Assembly (NCBI RefSeq): GCF_900604335.1
Contig: NZ_UWOD01000001.1
Span: 372,001-436,000 of the forward strand
DNA from: Intestinibacillus sp. Marseille-P6563
GTDB lineage: Bacteria; Bacillota; Clostridia; Oscillospirales; Butyricicoccaceae
Direction of reading: 5' to 3'
Length of the DNA: 64,000 bases
Shown here: piece by piece, positions 18,306-27,065 of the stretch
Layout of the letters: each line of letters starts with the position of its first letter
Position numbering within the stretch: position 1 is the stretch's first letter
Notes under the pieces: model-generated
What the model was told of the DNA's origin: nothing
Seen by the model: only the letters and a program-made list of their open reading frames with translations
Database searches by the model: none
Position numbers and translations under genes: made by a program

Positions 18306-19958
18306 ATGGAAGTGAACAACTTTCTCACCGAAATCATTGACGCCGATCTGGCCGCTGGCCTGACCGAACAGATCCACACCCGTTTTCCGCCCGAACCCAA
18401 CGGCTATCTGCACATCGGTTCGGCCAAGGCTATTTTCATCAACTGGTCGATTGCCAAAAAATATAACGGCAAGTTCAACTTGCGCTTTGATGACACCAAC
18501 CCGGTGCGCGAAGATGACGAATACGTCCAGGCCATCGACCGAGACATCGTCTGGCTGACCGGCGAAGAGCCCAACGGCGGTATCTTCTACGGTTCGGACT
18601 ATTTTGAAACCTGCTATGACTGCGCGGTTGCGCTCATCAAGGCAGGCAAGGCTTATGTCTGTGACCTGACCCAGGAAGAAATGCGCGCGCAGCGCGGTAC
18701 CCTGACCGAACCGGGTCAGAACAGCCCGTACCGTGACCGCTCGGTCGAGGAAAACCTGGCCCTGTTCCAGGCCATGCGCAACGGGGAATTCCCGGACGGT
18801 TCCAAGACCCTGCGCGCCAAGATTGATATGGCCAGCCCAAACATGAACCTGCGTGACCCGGCGATCTACCGCATCGTGCGGGCGCATCATCACCGCCAGG
18901 GTGATAAGTGGTGCATTTATCCGCTGTATGACTTTGCGCATCCCATTCAGGATGCCCTGGAAGGCATCACCCATTCGATGTGCTCGATCGAATTTGAAAA
19001 CCATCGTCCGCTGTATGAGTGGGTCGTAGACAACTGCCCCCTGCCCCATCATCCCAAGCAGCGTGAATTTGCCCGCTTGAACGTCACCCATACGGTCATG
19101 AGCAAACGTTATCTGCGTGAACTGGTCTTCGAAGGCCATGTCGAGGGCTGGGATGACCCGCGTATGCCGACCCTGTGCGGTCTGCGCCGCCGCGGTTATA
19201 CGCCGAGCGCAATTTTGGATTTTGTACAGCGTGCCGGCATTGCCAAGGCTAATTCGCTGGTGGACATCCGTCTGCTGGAGCACTGCATCCGCGAAGAGCT
19301 CAACGAGACCGCACTGCGCCGCATGGCCGTCACCGAACCGATCAAGCTGACCATCACCAACTATCCGGCCGATAAGACCGAATATTTCGAAGTACCCAAC
19401 AATCCGCGCGACGAAGCGGCTGGTTCCCGTCAGGTACCCTTCACCGGCACGCTCTACATCGAAAAGAGCGACTTTGCCGAGGTTCCGCCTCCGAAGTTCC
19501 AGCGCTTAAAGCCGGGCGGCGAAGTTCGTCTGATGGGCGCCTATATCGTCAAGTGCAATGAGATCATCAAGGATGACGCAGGTGAGATCGTTGAACTGCG
19601 CTGCACTGCCGATTTGGAAACCGGCAACGGTATGCCGACCGATGGCCGCAAGATCCGCGGTACCATCCACTGGGTATCGGCTGGGCATGCCATCGATGCA
19701 ACCTGCTATCTGTACGACCATTTGTTTACGCTGGAAAATACCGGCGATGTGCCCGAAGGCACCAACTATCTGGATTATCTCAATCCGGATTCGCTCAAGA
19801 AGCTGGAAGGCTGCAAGATGGAACCCTCGATCGCAGATGTTCCGGCAGGCACCCGTATGCAGTTTGTACGCATGGGGTATTTCATCAAGGATGAAGAGCC
19901 CGGTCGTTTCAATCGCATCGTAACCTTGAAGGACAGCTTTTCCAAGACTCTGAAGTAA
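18306..19958 (+). CDS. glnS: Glutaminyl-tRNA synthetase
   Basis: This 550-residue class I synthetase attaches glutamine to tRNA-Gln. The HIGH motif is seen in RFPPEPNGYLHIGSAKAI and the KMSKS counterpart in HTVMSKRYLREL. The GlnRS-specific catalytic insert includes RFDDTNPVREDDEYV. The C-terminal beta-barrel anticodon-binding region is complete, and the length fits the bacterial family. Many Firmicutes lack GlnRS and use transamidation, but numerous Clostridia carry it. It is the last gene of the gltX group and is followed by a strong bidirectional terminator. Confidence 0.95.
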   Translation: MEVNNFLTEIIDADLAAGLTEQIHTRFPPEPNGYLHIGSAKAIFINWSIAKKYNGKFNLRFDDTNPVREDDEYVQAIDRDIVWLTGEEPNGGIFYGSDYFETCYDCAVALIKAGKAYVCDLTQEEMRAQRGTLTEPGQNSPYRDRSVEENLALFQAMRNGEFPDGSKTLRAKIDMASPNMNLRDPAIYRIVRAHHHRQGDKWCIYPLYDFAHPIQDALEGITHSMCSIEFENHRPLYEWVVDNCPLPHHPKQREFARLNVTHTVMSKRYLRELVFEGHVEGWDDPRMPTLCGLRRRGYTPSAILDFVQRAGIAKANSLVDIRLLEHCIREELNETALRRMAVTEPIKLTITNYPADKTEYFEVPNNPRDEAAGSRQVPFTGTLYIEKSDFAEVPPPKFQRLKPGGEVRLMGAYIVKCNEIIKDDAGEIVELRCTADLETGNGMPTDGRKIRGTIHWVSAGHAIDATCYLYDHLFTLENTGDVPEGTNYLDYLNPDSLKKLEGCKMEPSIADVPAGTRMQFVRMGYFIKDEEPGRFNRIVTLKDSFSKTLK

Positions 19959-19962
19959 CACC

Positions 19963-19998
19963 AAAAAGGACGGGCAGGCTTGCCTGTCCTTTTCTTTT
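19963..19998. terminator. Bidirectional terminator between glnS and mocR-like gene
   Basis: AAAAAGGACGGGCAGG pairs with CCTGTCCTTTT with T-rich tails in both directions, between the converging genes. Confidence 0.85.
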
Positions 19999-21397
19999 AT
20001 GTCCACGCCCGTTCCAGCGCGGCTACGGCCCCTTCCAAATCGGTGGCTGGCAATCCGGCATAGCCCAAAATGACCGTGGATGCTGGGCATCCGCTCCCCT
20101 CGCCGCTGTAATAGCCTGACAAGCCGGACACCCGCACCCCCTGCTCATAGGCGCGTAAAACCATCTGTTCTTCGCTCCATTTGCCGTCTAGGGTCAGCAG
20201 GATATGCAGACCTGCCTCTGCGCCGCGGATGCGGATGTGCGGCCCCAGTGCGCTGCGTTGCAAGGCTGCCAGCAACGCATCCCGCCGTCCCTTATACAGG
20301 TTGCGGATGCGCGATACATGGCGTTCAAAACTGCCGGTGCGCAGGAACTGTGCCAGCGTATACTGTTCAAAGCTGGGGACCGTGGATGCATAAAATCCCA
20401 ACTTGCTGCGGTAGGCCTCGAACAGGCGTCGCGGCAGCACCATATAGCCGATGCGCAGCGAAGGCGCCAGGCTTTTGGCGAAGGTATTGAGATAGATCAC
20501 CCGGTCGGCGTGGTCCAGCTCTTTCATGGCCGGAATCGGACGGGAGGCGTAGCGGAACTCAGAATCGTAATCGTCTTCAATGATATAGCGGTCCTGGCCG
20601 TCGATCGCCCATTGCAGCACATCCCGACGTCGGGCAGCCGGCATGACCACGCCCAAGGGGAAATGATGTGAGGGCGTCAGATACACCGCCCCTGCCCCGC
20701 TGCGGCGCAGCAAACCGACCCGCAGTCCCTGCGCGTCGAGCGCCACCGGCGCGACCGACGCGCCATTGGCCCGAAAGATTCGCTCCAGCTTCGGATAGCC
20801 CGGATTTTCGATGGAATATACCCGTTCGCGCCCCAAAAGCTGAATAATCAAACTAAGCAGATATTCCGAACCCGCGCCCACGATGACCTGCTCCGGGCTG
20901 GTGCGGATGCCGCGAAATTCGGCCAGATACCGGCAGATCTCCTGCCGCAATTCGGGCGCGCCCTGCGGCGGCGCCGCCGCCAGAAGCTGGCTGGCGCGCG
21001 ATGTCAGTTCTCCGCGCAGCAGCCGTGCCCAGGTCGCAAAGGGAAAACAGCCGGTATCGACGGTGTTGGTCTGAAAATCATACCGCACGGTATCCTCTGT
21101 GGGTGCTTGAGTGGGTGCTTCCCCACCCCACACCGCGGGCGCGGGATACCGTTCCATTGCCTGCACAAAATATCCAGACCGCGGTTTGGATATTACATAG
21201 CCCTCTGCCAGAAGCTGACTATATGCCGTTTCGACCGTGATGGGACTGATTTTCAGATGCTCGGCCAGCCGCCGTTTGGACGGCAATTTCTCCCCGCCCG
21301 CTAAAGAACCATCCATGATATCCTGCCGGATGGCCCGATAAAGCTGCTCATACAGCGGCGCTTTGGCGGCTGTATCCAAATGATAAGTTCGCATCAT
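19997..21397 (-). CDS. MocR/PdxR-type regulator (GntR HTH fused to aminotransferase-like domain)
   Basis: This is a 466-residue fusion. Residues 10-75 form a GntR winged helix (PLYEQLYRAIRQDIMDG, GEKLPSKRRLAEHLKISPIT). Residues 110-460 are a class I aminotransferase-like domain with the PLP-lysine motif NTFAKSLAPSLRIGYM. Such proteins sense pyridoxal phosphate or amino compounds and control vitamin B6, GABA or transport genes. AAGGGGGAG precedes the ATG pair at 21397. It lies 16 bases downstream of an AEC transporter gene on the same strand, so it probably regulates that operon including itself (inference). Confidence 0.9.
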   Translation of the reverse strand: MMRTYHLDTAAKAPLYEQLYRAIRQDIMDGSLAGGEKLPSKRRLAEHLKISPITVETAYSQLLAEGYVISKPRSGYFVQAMERYPAPAVWGGEAPTQAPTEDTVRYDFQTNTVDTGCFPFATWARLLRGELTSRASQLLAAAPPQGAPELRQEICRYLAEFRGIRTSPEQVIVGAGSEYLLSLIIQLLGRERVYSIENPGYPKLERIFRANGASVAPVALDAQGLRVGLLRRSGAGAVYLTPSHHFPLGVVMPAARRRDVLQWAIDGQDRYIIEDDYDSEFRYASRPIPAMKELDHADRVIYLNTFAKSLAPSLRIGYMVLPRRLFEAYRSKLGFYASTVPSFEQYTLAQFLRTGSFERHVSRIRNLYKGRRDALLAALQRSALGPHIRIRGAEAGLHILLTLDGKWSEEQMVLRAYEQGVRVSGLSGYYSGEGSGCPASTVILGYAGLPATDLEGAVAALERAWT

Positions 21398-21413
21398 TCT
21401 CCCCCTTCCTGGT

Positions 21414-22358
21414 CTAAATCGCGCCGATGGAATGCATGATATAGAGTGCTGCGGTCATCGTCAGGGCAGACAGCGCCGTCGTCAACACAATGATCGACGA
21501 GGACAAAACCGCATCGCCGTCCATGTTCTTGGTCATGATGTAACAGGTCACGGTACTCGGTGCGCCGGTCATAATGAGCAGCGCGACCAGGGCCTGGTCG
21601 CGGAACCCCATGGCATAGGCAATCGGCAGGAAAATCCCCGGCAGCACCACCAGTTTGATGAGGGATGCTGCAATGGTCGGTCCCAGCTTCTGAATGGCTT
21701 TGGCACCCTCAAAGCCTGCACCGATGGAAACGAGTGCCAGAGGCGTTGCCGGAGCGGCAAACATATCCAAGGTCTTTGTGACCACGGCTGGGAAATCGAC
21801 TTCCAGCAGCGAAAACGGCAGGCCGCATAAGATGCCCAGAATGATGGGGTTGGTCAAAATACCGACTAGCGTGCTACGCAGCAAACTGCGTCCCGGCTGG
21901 CGGCTGTTTGACCGCACGGTCAGCACCAGCACCGCATAGATATTGTACAACGGCACGGTCGCCACGATCATCAGCGGCGCCAGACCGGCATCGCCATAAA
22001 TGTTCTGGATAAATGCCACGCCCAACACGGCCAGTGAGCCCCGAAACGCACCTTGGGTAAAGGCGCCGATCATGCTTTTATCGCGCAGAAACAATTCCGC
22101 GCCTGCCCAGATGGCAAAAAAGTAAACCGTGGTCGAGATGGCGCAAAACAGAAAAAATTTCAGATCAAATGTTTCGGTGATGCGTCCGGCAGCAATATCT
22201 CGAAACAACAAAATGGGCAGAAACAATTTAAAAATTACCTTGTCCGCCCCGGCGATAAAGCCTTCGGAAAAAAAGCCGCGCCGTTTGAGCACATAACTCA
22301 AAAAAATCACCGCAAAAATCGGCAATGTGGCGTTTAAACTATATACGAGACTGTCCAA
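21414..22358 (-). CDS. AEC (auxin efflux carrier) family transporter
   Basis: This 314-residue protein has about ten hydrophobic segments arranged as in the AEC family (IFAVIFLSYVLKRRGFF at the N-terminus, SLAVLGVAFIQ, GAPSTVTCYIMTKNMDGD near the end). Bacterial members move organic acids such as malate or other small anions. The start is TTG at 22358, chosen because GGGGGAAG lies about nine bases upstream. It is followed by the MocR-type regulator in the same operon; the substrate is unknown. Confidence 0.85.
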   Translation of the reverse strand: MDSLVYSLNATLPIFAVIFLSYVLKRRGFFSEGFIAGADKVIFKLFLPILLFRDIAAGRITETFDLKFFLFCAISTTVYFFAIWAGAELFLRDKSMIGAFTQGAFRGSLAVLGVAFIQNIYGDAGLAPLMIVATVPLYNIYAVLVLTVRSNSRQPGRSLLRSTLVGILTNPIILGILCGLPFSLLEVDFPAVVTKTLDMFAAPATPLALVSIGAGFEGAKAIQKLGPTIAASLIKLVVLPGIFLPIAYAMGFRDQALVALLIMTGAPSTVTCYIMTKNMDGDAVLSSSIIVLTTALSALTMTAALYIMHSIGAI

Positions 22359-22373
22359 ACCAACACTTCCCCC

Positions 22374-22405
22374 TAAAAAATAGGGGTGGTCCAGATGACC
22401 ACCCC
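22374..22405 (-). terminator. Terminator of degV-like gene
   Basis: On the minus strand GGGGTGGTC pairs with GACCACCCC, followed by TATTTTTT. It lies between the degV stop and the AEC transporter start. Confidence 0.85.
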
Positions 22406-22412
22406 ATTCTGT

Positions 22413-23273
22413 TTACCAGCGTGCAGCCTTTTCTTCAAACGACAGGCCGACTGCTCCTGCTCCAATATAGGTCCCGATCACAGCACCCACGCTGTGAATA
22501 TGGGCCCGAATACCCGGCACAACATGTTTCAGTTCCTGTACCAGCGCATGAGCCTGCGCCGGTGCATCTGCATGGATGACAATGACCTGGCTCAGGTCTT
22601 TGGCGCACTCCAAAAATTTTTGTACCAATTTCTGTTTGATTTGCGCGGCGCCACGGCATTTGCCGCAGTCGGTTGCAAGACCTTCCACCACGGTCAAAAT
22701 GGGCTTGATACCCAGCAGACCGCCCATCGCTGCGCGCACATTGCCGATTCGGCCGCCCCGACGCAGATATTCCAAGGTTTCCGGCACGAAATAGATGGCG
22801 GCGGTATGCTGCATCTCTTCCATGCGCTGCAAAATTTCGTCAATGGACGCTCCTGCCTGCGCCATCTGCGCAGCTGCTTCTGCCATCAGGCCGGTCGCGG
22901 TACAGCCGTTATACGAGTCAATCACATGAATTTTCGGTGCAAACCCGTGTTCTTCCAGCAAGGACGCCGCCAAAGTGGCCGAACGGACCGTACCAGACAG
23001 GCCCCCTGCAATGGTGATGCAGACAATATGCTCAGCATCCGCATAGGTGCGGAACACACGCATGAACATTTCCGGGCTCGGCTGGGAAGTTTTGGGCAGT
23101 TCGCTTGTTTTGCCAAGCCGACGGTAAAACTGCGCCGGCGTCAGTTCCAAGCCCTCTAAAAAATGCTCTTCTCCAAACGAAACGGTCAACGGAACCATGG
23201 TGAAGCCAGCGGCCAACGCCTGTTCGGGCGAATAATCGCAGCTGGAGTCGGAAATGACAACGATTTTCTGCAT
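22413..23273 (-). CDS. DegV family fatty-acid-binding protein
   Basis: This 286-residue protein has the two-domain DegV layout: VVISDSSCDYSPEQA at the start, TSQPSPEMF, TIAGGLSGTVRSA and ETLEYLRRGGRIG, which together line the fatty-acid site. FakB-type DegV proteins present exogenous fatty acids to the FakA kinase. No fakA is in the window. The nearby MarR/FabT-like gene, 17 bases upstream on the same strand, and the fab locus fit a role in lipid metabolism (inference from neighbours). Confidence 0.9.
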   Translation of the reverse strand: MQKIVVISDSSCDYSPEQALAAGFTMVPLTVSFGEEHFLEGLELTPAQFYRRLGKTSELPKTSQPSPEMFMRVFRTYADAEHIVCITIAGGLSGTVRSATLAASLLEEHGFAPKIHVIDSYNGCTATGLMAEAAAQMAQAGASIDEILQRMEEMQHTAAIYFVPETLEYLRRGGRIGNVRAAMGGLLGIKPILTVVEGLATDCGKCRGAAQIKQKLVQKFLECAKDLSQVIVIHADAPAQAHALVQELKHVVPGIRAHIHSVGAVIGTYIGAGAVGLSFEEKAARW

Positions 23274-23290
23274 AGGCTCTCCTTTTGTGT

Positions 23291-23737
23291 CTATGTGGAT
23301 TCGGATTCCGATAGGAAAAATTTTTGTAATTTGAGTAAACTGTCCGCCAGGATGGAGGTTTCCTGTGGGGTTAACTCGCTGACGGCAGCTTCGAGCATAC
23401 GATCCTGAAATTGTTTGTGGTATTCATAGACTGCCCGCCCCTTTGCGGTCAGCCGCACGTTGACCACCCGCTTGTCTTTGTGGTCCCGTGCTCGTTCGAC
23501 CAATCCTTTGGTTTCTAACCGGTCACAGGCCACAGTCAAAGTGGCCATCGTCACACCAAGCGCCTTGGACACCTCACTCATACGGCGCGGTTGATGGTCA
23601 CCGATCTTTTCGATGATGTGGATTTCGGTAATGGAAATCTCCGCATCCAGACTGGTCGACAGGGAACGTTCTTCAATTTTGTTGATTCGTCCCCAAACAT
23701 CAACCAAAAATGTATGAATAGTTTCATAATCGGACAT
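23291..23737 (-). CDS. MarR family regulator, FabT-like candidate
   Basis: This 148-residue winged-helix regulator has the core motif MSEVSKALGVTMATLTVACD, wing residues RARDHKDKRVVNVRLT and dimerisation helices at both ends. The ATG at 23737 is chosen because GGAGGGAGG lies seven bases upstream; an in-frame ATG at 23743 touches the ribosome-binding site. It lies upstream of degV in the same orientation and near the fab locus. FabT, a MarR protein, represses fatty acid synthesis genes in Gram-positives. A 12-base box in its own promoter recurs at the fabH/fabD promoters, which supports a FabT-like role (inference). Confidence 0.82.
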   Translation of the reverse strand: MSDYETIHTFLVDVWGRINKIEERSLSTSLDAEISITEIHIIEKIGDHQPRRMSEVSKALGVTMATLTVACDRLETKGLVERARDHKDKRVVNVRLTAKGRAVYEYHKQFQDRMLEAAVSELTPQETSILADSLLKLQKFFLSESEST

Positions 23738-23765
23738 CTCCATCCCTCCCTCCAAAATAATTTAT

Positions 23766-23805
23766 TTGACAAACTAATTATATCATATGCCTTGCCGGGG
23801 TACAA
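23766..23805 (-). promoter_or_regulatory. Promoter and candidate operator of the MarR/FabT-like gene
   Basis: On the minus strand TTGTAC (23800-23805) and TATAAT (23777-23782) are 17 bases apart. The box TTAGTTTGTCAA (23766-23777) follows, overlapping the -10 edge and the transcription start. The same box, with one change, is present between fabH and fabD. Confidence 0.6.
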
Positions 23806-23834
23806 GCTGAAAACCGATTTTATCGCGTAAATTT

Positions 23835-23865
23835 AAACAGCAGAATGCTATGCATTCTGCTGTTT
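23835..23865 (-). terminator. Hairpin terminator after ROK gene
   Basis: AACAGCAGAATGC pairs with GCATTCTGCTGTT around a three-base loop. The T tract on the minus strand is short and interrupted. Confidence 0.6.
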
Positions 23866-23867
23866 CC

Positions 23868-25022
23868 TTACACTTGCTCGATAAATTGTTTGATAAAGTG
23901 CAGCGCCACCCCGATGCAGTTGGCTTTGCTGCCGCATGCGCCAATATGCAGATACGCTGCATTGTTTTCAAAGGCATTGAGCTTTTGCAGCCGCATGCGC
24001 AAATCGGGCAGATAGTCGGCCAAAAACGGCGAAATCCGTCCGCCCAGCATGACATCACAGTCAAAATTCATGCGGATATTATAAATTCCCAGAGCCAAAT
24101 AGTCCAAGTAGCGATTCCACACGCGGATGAGTTCATCCTCCCCATCCTGCAAGCCCTGGAAAAATTCTTCTGTGCTCTTCCCCAGATCATCGGTCAGGCG
24201 CGCCGTAGAACAATAGGCCTCCAAACAGCCTCGTTTGCCACAATGACACAACGCGCCCCCTGGATGGACACAGGTATGGCCAAATTCCGCGCTGCGGCCA
24301 TTCTTCCCCATGTAAGGCTTTCCTTCCAGCAGCAAGGCACCGCCAACACCCTTGCCCAAATACAGATACGCCATATTGTCCTGCATATAGTGCATCCAGC
24401 CTTCGGCCACGCCGCCCGCGGAAGCATCGTTCTGCACAAAGCAGGGATACGGAATGCGTTCAGTGATTTGCCGGATGTTCAGTTTGCGCACAGCCAGCAC
24501 AGGCGATACGGTGACTACACTTTGGTCCTTGTCCACAATGCCGGGTACAGTGATGCCAATGCCCAAAAGCTGTGACCGTTTCAGGTCATACGCATCCAGA
24601 AATCGTTCCAGTTCTTGGGCCAGATATTTATAATACAGCGCATTGTCCTGGAACTGCTGTTCCACTTCGGTAAACGCGATTTCCCGCGCCCGCAGATCAA
24701 CGGCTACATAACGAATGTGCTTGGGAGATAATTCAATGCCGACCGCAAAACGAGCCGCCGGGTCCACGGCGATTTGCCGTGCTTTTCGGCCGCCGGTCGA
24801 TTCTTCGGTCCCCACATAGGAAATCAGCCCTTGTTCCAGCAATTCTTTGAGGTTTTGCGTCACCGTCGGCATACTGATTTCCAAGCTTTGTTCGATATCC
24901 CGCTTGGTTTTTGGGGTTTCCTGTTCGTATAAGTACATGTATACACGATTTCGGTTGACGCGGCGCACTTCGGATGCCGAAAGCTTATCCGATGCCTTCA
25001 AACGGAACACCACCTTTTGCAT
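23868..25022 (-). CDS. ROK family transcriptional regulator (NagC/XylR type)
   Basis: This 384-residue protein has an N-terminal winged helix (residues 15-75; TKRDIEQSLEISMPTVTQNL). A ROK sugar-kinase-like domain follows, with the glycine-rich YLGKGVGGALLLEGK motif, EFGHTCVHPGG and the zinc-binding CHCGKRGCLEAYC. Such repressors bind phosphorylated or free sugars. Whether kinase activity remains cannot be judged. It stands alone between terminators, with no sugar gene beside it, so its regulon is unknown. A tandem repeat of ten bases just upstream could be its own operator. Confidence 0.88.
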   Translation of the reverse strand: MQKVVFRLKASDKLSASEVRRVNRNRVYMYLYEQETPKTKRDIEQSLEISMPTVTQNLKELLEQGLISYVGTEESTGGRKARQIAVDPAARFAVGIELSPKHIRYVAVDLRAREIAFTEVEQQFQDNALYYKYLAQELERFLDAYDLKRSQLLGIGITVPGIVDKDQSVVTVSPVLAVRKLNIRQITERIPYPCFVQNDASAGGVAEGWMHYMQDNMAYLYLGKGVGGALLLEGKPYMGKNGRSAEFGHTCVHPGGALCHCGKRGCLEAYCSTARLTDDLGKSTEEFFQGLQDGEDELIRVWNRYLDYLALGIYNIRMNFDCDVMLGGRISPFLADYLPDLRMRLQKLNAFENNAAYLHIGACGSKANCIGVALHFIKQFIEQV

Positions 25023-25040
25023 ATCTCTTTTGTTATCATA

Positions 25041-25060
25041 TCACAAATTATCACAAATTA
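25041..25060. repeat. Tandem ten-base direct repeat in ROK gene promoter region
   Basis: TCACAAATTA occurs twice in tandem (25041-25050 and 25051-25060), 18-38 bases upstream of the ROK start codon. It may be part of an autoregulatory site. Confidence 0.4.
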
Positions 25061-25087
25061 CAAATAATATGACCTTTTTTTACCACA

Positions 25088-25121
25088 AAAGAAAGCGACT
25101 GCCCAAAGGCAGCCGCTTTCA
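25088..25121 (-). terminator. Terminator of the fab/acc operon
   Basis: On the minus strand GAAAGCGGCTGCC pairs with GGCAGTCGCTTTC around a short loop, followed by a TTTTGTGG tail, just after the acpP stop codon. Confidence 0.8.
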
Positions 25122-25135
25122 AAGGTTCGCTGGAC

Positions 25136-25360
25136 TTATTGATGCTCGTCGATGTACTTCACGATGTCGCCGATGGTAGACAGCTTCATAGCTTCCTCAT
25201 CGGAGATGGTGATACCGAACTGCTCTTCCAGATCCATCATCAGCTCAACTACGTCGAGGGAGTCGGCGTTCAGGTCGTCCTTGATGGAAGTATCCATGGT
25301 CATGGTGGAAGCGTCGGCGTCGAACTTGTCGGCAAGCAGCTCACAGATTTTCTCAAACAT
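25136..25360 (-). CDS. acpP: Acyl carrier protein
   Basis: This is a 74-residue acidic helical protein with the phosphopantetheine attachment motif NADSLDVVELMMDLEE (serine 34). It carries growing acyl chains during fatty acid synthesis. It is the last gene of the ten-gene fab/acc operon, 27 bases after accA, and a terminator follows. In many Firmicutes acpP lies near the start of such clusters, so the distal position is notable but functionally neutral. Confidence 0.97.
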   Translation of the reverse strand: MFEKICELLADKFDADASTMTMDTSIKDDLNADSLDVVELMMDLEEQFGITISDEEAMKLSTIGDIVKYIDEHQ

Positions 25361-25387
25361 TGGTTTAACTCTCCTTACATTTCTTGT

Positions 25388-26179
25388 TTAAATTTGGTTT
25401 ATTTCCTGGAAAACTCCGATTTTTCGGAATTTTTCATACCGTTTTTCCAGCATTGCATCCATATCCGGTTCGGCCATCAGTTCGCGCAGCACCAGCGTGA
25501 GCGCTTTCTTGACATTCTTGACCATAGCCGGACCTTCGGGGATGATGCCCTCGATCATGCCAAACCCATACAGGTCCTGGGCGGTGATTTTGAGACATTC
25601 GGCCGCCTCAATCTCTCGGCTGGCATCCTTCCACAGGATGGAAGCACAGCCGCGCGGAGAAATGACCGAATACAGCGCATTTTCCATCATCAGCACCCGG
25701 TCGGCCACAGCTAGCGCCAATGCGCCGCCTGAGCCGCCTTCCCCGGTCACGATGCTGACCACGGGAGTCCGCAATGCCATGAAGTCATACAGGCACCGGG
25801 CAATCGCCTCGCCCTGCCCGCGCTCTTCGGCGCCGACGCCGCAAAAGGCACCCGGCGTATCGACAAAGCACAGTACCGGCCGGCCAAACTTTTCCGCCTG
25901 ATGCGCCAGACGCAACGCCTTGCGGTAGCCTTCCGGATGGGGCATGCCAAAGTTTGCGGCAATGTTCTCCTCGGTCGTCTTGCCCTTGCGGTGGCCAATG
26001 ACGGTCACCGGCATACCGCCGAACAGACCGATGCCTGCACAGATGGCCGAATCCTCGGCATACGCCCGGTCGCCATGCAGCTCGACAAAATCATCAAACA
26101 GCGCTGCGACATAGTCGTCAATGGTCGGACGCTTGGGGTCATGGATGATCTGCAATTTTTCCCGAACCGATTCAGCCAC
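25388..26179 (-). CDS. accA: Acetyl-CoA carboxylase, carboxyltransferase subunit alpha
   Basis: This 263-residue crotonase-fold subunit is the short form typical of Clostridia. GHRKGKTTEENIAANFGMPHP, FVDTPGAFCGVGAEERGQ and EGGSGGALALAVADRV are the conserved CoA- and biotin-binding stretches. With AccD it transfers carboxyl from carboxybiotin to acetyl-CoA to form malonyl-CoA. Its start overlaps the accD end by eight bases, indicating translational coupling of the two subunits. Confidence 0.96.
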   Translation of the reverse strand: MAESVREKLQIIHDPKRPTIDDYVAALFDDFVELHGDRAYAEDSAICAGIGLFGGMPVTVIGHRKGKTTEENIAANFGMPHPEGYRKALRLAHQAEKFGRPVLCFVDTPGAFCGVGAEERGQGEAIARCLYDFMALRTPVVSIVTGEGGSGGALALAVADRVLMMENALYSVISPRGCASILWKDASREIEAAECLKITAQDLYGFGMIEGIIPEGPAMVKNVKKALTLVLRELMAEPDMDAMLEKRYEKFRKIGVFQEINQI

Positions 26180-27053
26180 GTGCGCTCACCTGCCTTTTCT
26201 GCGTTTTCTTCCCCTGCGGCTGATGGAGCTTCAGCAGGGTCGTGAGCGTCTGCTTCATTTGGTTCCGCGCAACTATCTTATCACAAAAGCCGTGGTCGCG
26301 CAAGAACTCTGCGGTCTGAAAATCATCGGGTAATTTTTCACCGATCGTGCCTTCGATTACGCGGCGGCCGGCAAAGCCCACCGTCGCATGCGGTTCAGCC
26401 AGAATAATGTCGCCCAGAGACGCATAACTCGCCGTTACACCGCCGGTCGTCGGGTCGGTCAAAACCGTGATATACAGCAGCCCGGCATCCGAATGACGGC
26501 GTGCTGCGCCCGATACCTTGGCCATTTGCAGCAGGGAGAACATGCCTTCCTGCATGCGGGCGCCGCCCGAACAGGTGAACAGCACCACCGGCAGACGGTG
26601 CTCGGTCGCGTACTCAAACAGACGCGCCAGCTTTTCGCCGACCACGCTGCCCATGGACGCCATCATAAAATGGCTGTCCATCACACCCAGGCAGGTCTGT
26701 ACGCCGCCGATCGTGCAAATGCCGGTCACGACCGCGTCGTTCATACCGGTCTTTTGGGTCAGATCACGAATCTTTTCGGTGTACCCGTCAAATTGCAGCG
26801 GATTGAGCGTTTTCAGCCCGCCAAACAGTTCGTGGAAGCTATCTGCGTCCGCCGTAAAGCGGATGCGCGTACGGGCCAGCAGGCGGCTGTAACGGCCGCA
26901 TACCGGACAGACATACAGGTTGCGACCAAAATTGCGGGCCTTGAGCTCGGCTCCACAGCCTTTGCAGATCTTGACCGGCTTGGGCTCTTCCTCGGTTTCA
27001 CCCTTCATGCGCATGGAGCTGTCACGGGTCTTTTGGAACAAATCGATTAACAC
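26172..27053 (-). CDS. accD: Acetyl-CoA carboxylase, carboxyltransferase subunit beta
   Basis: This 293-residue subunit has an N-terminal zinc ribbon (CKGCGAELKARN, then CPVCGRY at about residues 30-53), followed by the carboxyltransferase domain (GVMDSHFMMASMGSVVGEK, CSGGARMQEGM, TVLTDPTTGGVTASYA). It partners with AccA in malonyl-CoA synthesis. It lies 12 bases after accC and overlaps accA. Confidence 0.96.
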   Translation of the reverse strand: MLIDLFQKTRDSSMRMKGETEEEPKPVKICKGCGAELKARNFGRNLYVCPVCGRYSRLLARTRIRFTADADSFHELFGGLKTLNPLQFDGYTEKIRDLTQKTGMNDAVVTGICTIGGVQTCLGVMDSHFMMASMGSVVGEKLARLFEYATEHRLPVVLFTCSGGARMQEGMFSLLQMAKVSGAARRHSDAGLLYITVLTDPTTGGVTASYASLGDIILAEPHATVGFAGRRVIEGTIGEKLPDDFQTAEFLRDHGFCDKIVARNQMKQTLTTLLKLHQPQGKKTQKRQVSARG

Positions 27054-27065
27054 ACGGACACCTCC

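Noticed and set aside
25041-25060. Start of a CRISPR-like repeat
   Set aside because: There are only two ten-base copies directly adjoining without spacers; more likely part of an operator.
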